NCBI GenBank assembly: GCA_035296965.1
Contig: DATGZX010000045.1
Coordinates: 1 to 5,303 of the forward strand
Length of the DNA: 5,303 bases
Reading direction: 5' to 3'
Origin: DATGZX01 sp035296965
GTDB lineage: Bacteria; Planctomycetota; Planctomycetia; Gemmatales; Gemmataceae
This document shows, one piece after another, positions 3,875 through 5,303 of the stretch. A program made the position numbers and the translations under genes. The notes under the pieces were generated by a model. That model searched no databases, was not told the origin of the DNA, and saw only the letters and a program-made list of their open reading frames with translations. The number at the start of each line of letters is the position of its first letter. Within the stretch, counting starts at the first letter, position 1.

Positions 3875-5068
3875 ATGAAAACCAACGTGCAGATCGTGGC
3901 CACGATGCTGAGCGGCAACAGCGAAACCATTGTTGCCGAGGCTGTTCGCAGCGTGATCGCTTGGGTGGATCTGTTCCTGCTCATTGATACGGGTATTGCC
4001 GATAAGACGCTGCAAATCGTCCGGCAGTTGGCCGGCCCGAAGTTCCGCTGTGACTGTTTTTCGTGGTGCAGCGATTTCGCCCGGGCCCGGAATTTTGCGC
4101 TGGAGCGGGCCGCCGCGCATGGAGCACGCTGGGCCCTGACCGTGGACACGGACGAGCGATTACTGTTTGCGGGGATAAAGTCGCTCGAAGACCTACGGGC
4201 CCGGCTGGAGGCCGATCCTGAGGTTCTGGTTTGGCTTGTCTCCTTCGCAGGAGGCTACTACGCGAAGGAACGGATCATACGCGTGCCGTCGCAGCTTAGC
4301 TGGCAGGGGCGGACGCATGAAGCCCTGGTTGGGGCGACAGCAAGCCAGCGTGGGATTCTTGCGGGCGTCTCTTTCACCGAGCTGCCGAAGAATCCGGATC
4401 AGATCACTGCCAAGTTAAGACGCGATCTGGAGATCCTGCGTGACGAGACGCAAAGGCTGCCGGGCGATCCCCGCTGGTGGTATTACCTGGGCCAAACGCT
4501 GGAGGATCTGGGAGAACGCCGCGAGGCGGTGGAGGCGTATCGCCAATGCTCTGTACTTGAGGGCTGGGTCGAGCAAGCCGCCTGGGCGTGCTACAAGGGA
4601 GCCGTGTGTCTCTGTCATCTCCAGGATTTCCAGAAAGCGATCGAGCTCTGTGCCTTTGGGTTGAGCAAACAACCCAACTCTCCCGAGCTGGCCTGGCTTG
4701 CAGGTCTGGGTTGTTACAATTTGGGACAATACGCCAACGCGATTTGCTGGGAGCAGATGGCAGTCGCCTTGGGACACTTCAAAGGCATCCGCTCCGGATG
4801 CAATCGAACCAGTTTTCGGCACTTGATCGGCTGGTATGAGGGGCCTTACGACGTGATGAGGTTCGCCTACCGGAGGCTGGGACTAGACCAGGCGGCGGAG
4901 AAGGCGGAAGAGGAATTTCGCAGTGCGTTGCGGATGAGAGAAGCCCAAGCAGGAACCACGCGGCCAGAAAAAATAGGAGAAAGCCGGCCAGCGTCAGAGT
5001 GCGCCGATTCGAGAGAGTTGCTGTTCGACCTGGGTAGCCAGCACGGCGAATGGCTGCGCGAGCCTTAG
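3875..5068 (+). CDS. GT2-family glycosyltransferase with TPR repeats
   Basis: A 397-aa protein from the ATG at 3875 (MKTNVQIVATMLSGNSETIV). The start is chosen because the GT-A fold begins immediately. There is no clear Shine-Dalgarno, and the open frame continues back to 3563 without family sequence. Residues 5-40 are the first Rossmann strand, helix and 'VDLFLLIDTGIADKTLQI', the nucleotide-sugar site. 'SWCSDFARARNFAL' (63-76) is the usual GT2 helix. 'VDTDE' (90-94) supplies the DXD-type metal-binding motif. 'SWQGRTHEAL' (142-151) matches the conserved acceptor-side 'W.G..HE'. Residues about 195-300 form two or three TPR-like helix pairs (DPRWWYYLGQTLEDLGERRE; AAWACYKGAVCLCHLQDFQKAIEL; ELAWLAGLGCYNLGQYANAI). 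The tail is charged and probably disordered. No signal peptide, so cytoplasmic. The order resembles SunS-like peptide or protein glycosyltransferases, but sugar and acceptor are unknown. No sugar-pathway neighbour is present. Confidence 0.82.
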   Translation: MKTNVQIVATMLSGNSETIVAEAVRSVIAWVDLFLLIDTGIADKTLQIVRQLAGPKFRCDCFSWCSDFARARNFALERAAAHGARWALTVDTDERLLFAGIKSLEDLRARLEADPEVLVWLVSFAGGYYAKERIIRVPSQLSWQGRTHEALVGATASQRGILAGVSFTELPKNPDQITAKLRRDLEILRDETQRLPGDPRWWYYLGQTLEDLGERREAVEAYRQCSVLEGWVEQAAWACYKGAVCLCHLQDFQKAIELCAFGLSKQPNSPELAWLAGLGCYNLGQYANAICWEQMAVALGHFKGIRSGCNRTSFRHLIGWYEGPYDVMRFAYRRLGLDQAAEKAEEEFRSALRMREAQAGTTRPEKIGESRPASECADSRELLFDLGSQHGEWLREP

Positions 5069-5077
5069 TGCAACCTC

Positions 5078-5094
5078 AGGCCGAGCAGGGGCCT
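5078..5094 (+). other. weak hairpin after the glycosyltransferase gene
   Basis: AGGCC (5078-5082) pairs with GGCCT (5090-5094), followed by AAAA rather than T. It is not an intrinsic terminator on the plus strand. It lies close to the likely left boundary of the IS110-like element. Confidence 0.25.
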
Positions 5095-5095
5095 A

Positions 5096-5108
5096 AAATG
5101 ACCGTGCG
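5096..5108 (+). repeat. 13-mer AAATGACCGTGCG, copy 2
   Basis: Second exact copy of the word at 3750-3762, placed at about the expected left end of the IS110-like element. Confidence 0.35.
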
Positions 5109-5109
5109 T

Positions 5110-5255
5110 AATCTTGCAGCACTCGGACTTTGGTTGCCATGCAATGCCGAACACCTTGGAACCCGGGGTGAAACTATGAAGGAGGCCGAAGCCGACTGGT
5201 GGAGTCCTTTGAGTTCGTGGTAAACCGGATATTGCGTGTTTAACAATATCAGTTT
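5110..5255 (+). ncRNA. structured IS110 leader, candidate bridge RNA
   Basis: The stretch before the IS110-like transposase folds into four consecutive stem-loops. 5123-5150: TCGG/CCGA outside and TTGC/GCAA inside, with a 7-nt versus 2-nt internal loop. 5152-5170: CACCTTGG against CCGGGGTG, 8 pairs with two G-U. 5179-5209: AAGGA/TCCTT enclosing GGC-CGAA-GCC and an unpaired segment. 5228-5250: GATATTG/CAATATC, 7 bp, 9-nt loop. Known IS110-group elements encode, in this left-end position, a bridge RNA whose internal loops pair with target and donor DNA. Location and fold fit. The guide segments cannot be assigned without the element's other end and its target site. Confidence 0.45.
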
Positions 5256-5274
5256 CCACAAAAGGAGAACCACC

Positions 5275-5303
5275 GTGAAGTACGTCGGCATCGACCTCCA
5301 CAA
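5275..5303 (+). CDS. IS110-family transposase, N-terminal fragment (runs off right edge)
   Basis: The GTG at 5275 opens MKYVGIDLH before the window ends. AGGAG (5263-5267) stands 7 nt upstream. 'YVGIDLH', with its early Asp, is the hallmark start of IS110-family transposases, the first acidic residue of the DEDD RuvC-like catalytic domain. The rest, including the Tnp_20 domain with its catalytic serine, lies outside. Only nine full codons are seen, but the motif, the ribosome site and the structured leader agree. Confidence 0.7.

Noticed and set aside
4415..4822. 135-aa minus-strand frame inside the glycosyltransferase gene
   Set aside because: Antisense shadow of the TPR region; no ribosome site or domain.
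5065..5303. Minus-strand frames across the IS110 leader
   Set aside because: They run through the structured non-coding leader and read off the edge; no recognisable protein.

Overview
The window looks like chromosomal DNA of a GC-rich bacterium, most likely a planctomycete or a close relative. This is an inference. It rests on a DUF433/DUF5615-type gene pair, a short membrane-anchored zinc-ribbon protein, a very small Cys-rich lipoprotein, a glycosyltransferase-TPR fusion, and a hexamer-phased purine/pyrimidine intergenic hairpin. Each is a type I associate with planctomycete genomes, and none is proof. There are no ribosomal or transfer RNA genes, no CRISPR array and no housekeeping operon. 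Genes are short, point both ways and are separated by long spacers, as in an accessory or mobile-element-rich region.

Layout. 1-575 is a mosaic of mobile-element debris. It holds the first 28 codons of an IS66-like transposase (minus strand, running off the left edge), a DUF433 gene cut off after about 16 codons at what looks like the IS end, a group II intron domain V/VI remnant, and a small palindrome. 576-1311 is an intact two-gene unit with a 20-nt overlap: a DUF433 antitoxin-like protein followed by a DUF5615/PIN-like partner, the arrangement of a type II toxin-antitoxin module. 1522-1842 (minus) encodes a one-TM zinc-ribbon protein. 1843-2412 carries no recognisable gene, but has a repeated 12-mer and two hairpins, one of them 40 nt long and close upstream of a 55-aa lipoprotein gene (2413-2580).

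Between the converging lipoprotein and DinB-like genes (the latter 2794-3321, minus) lies a 140-bp imperfect inverted repeat. Both its arms follow a 6-nt rhythm, GANNAN on the left and TCNNNN on the right, in one continuous phase. 3322-3874 separates the divergent DinB-like and glycosyltransferase genes. It contains a possible 56-aa ORF and a 72-bp palindromic element that folds as a three-way junction. 3875-5068 encodes a GT2-type glycosyltransferase fused to TPR repeats. From about 5070 to the right edge is the left end of an IS110-family element: a structured non-coding leader with four consecutive stem-loops, a candidate bridge RNA, then the first codons of the transposase (MKYVGIDLH) at 5275.

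The genes do not form one pathway. The clearest functional unit is the DUF433/DUF5615 pair. The most interesting parts are the non-coding structures: the hexamer-phased hairpin, the cloverleaf repeat, the IS110 leader and the layered insertions at the left edge.
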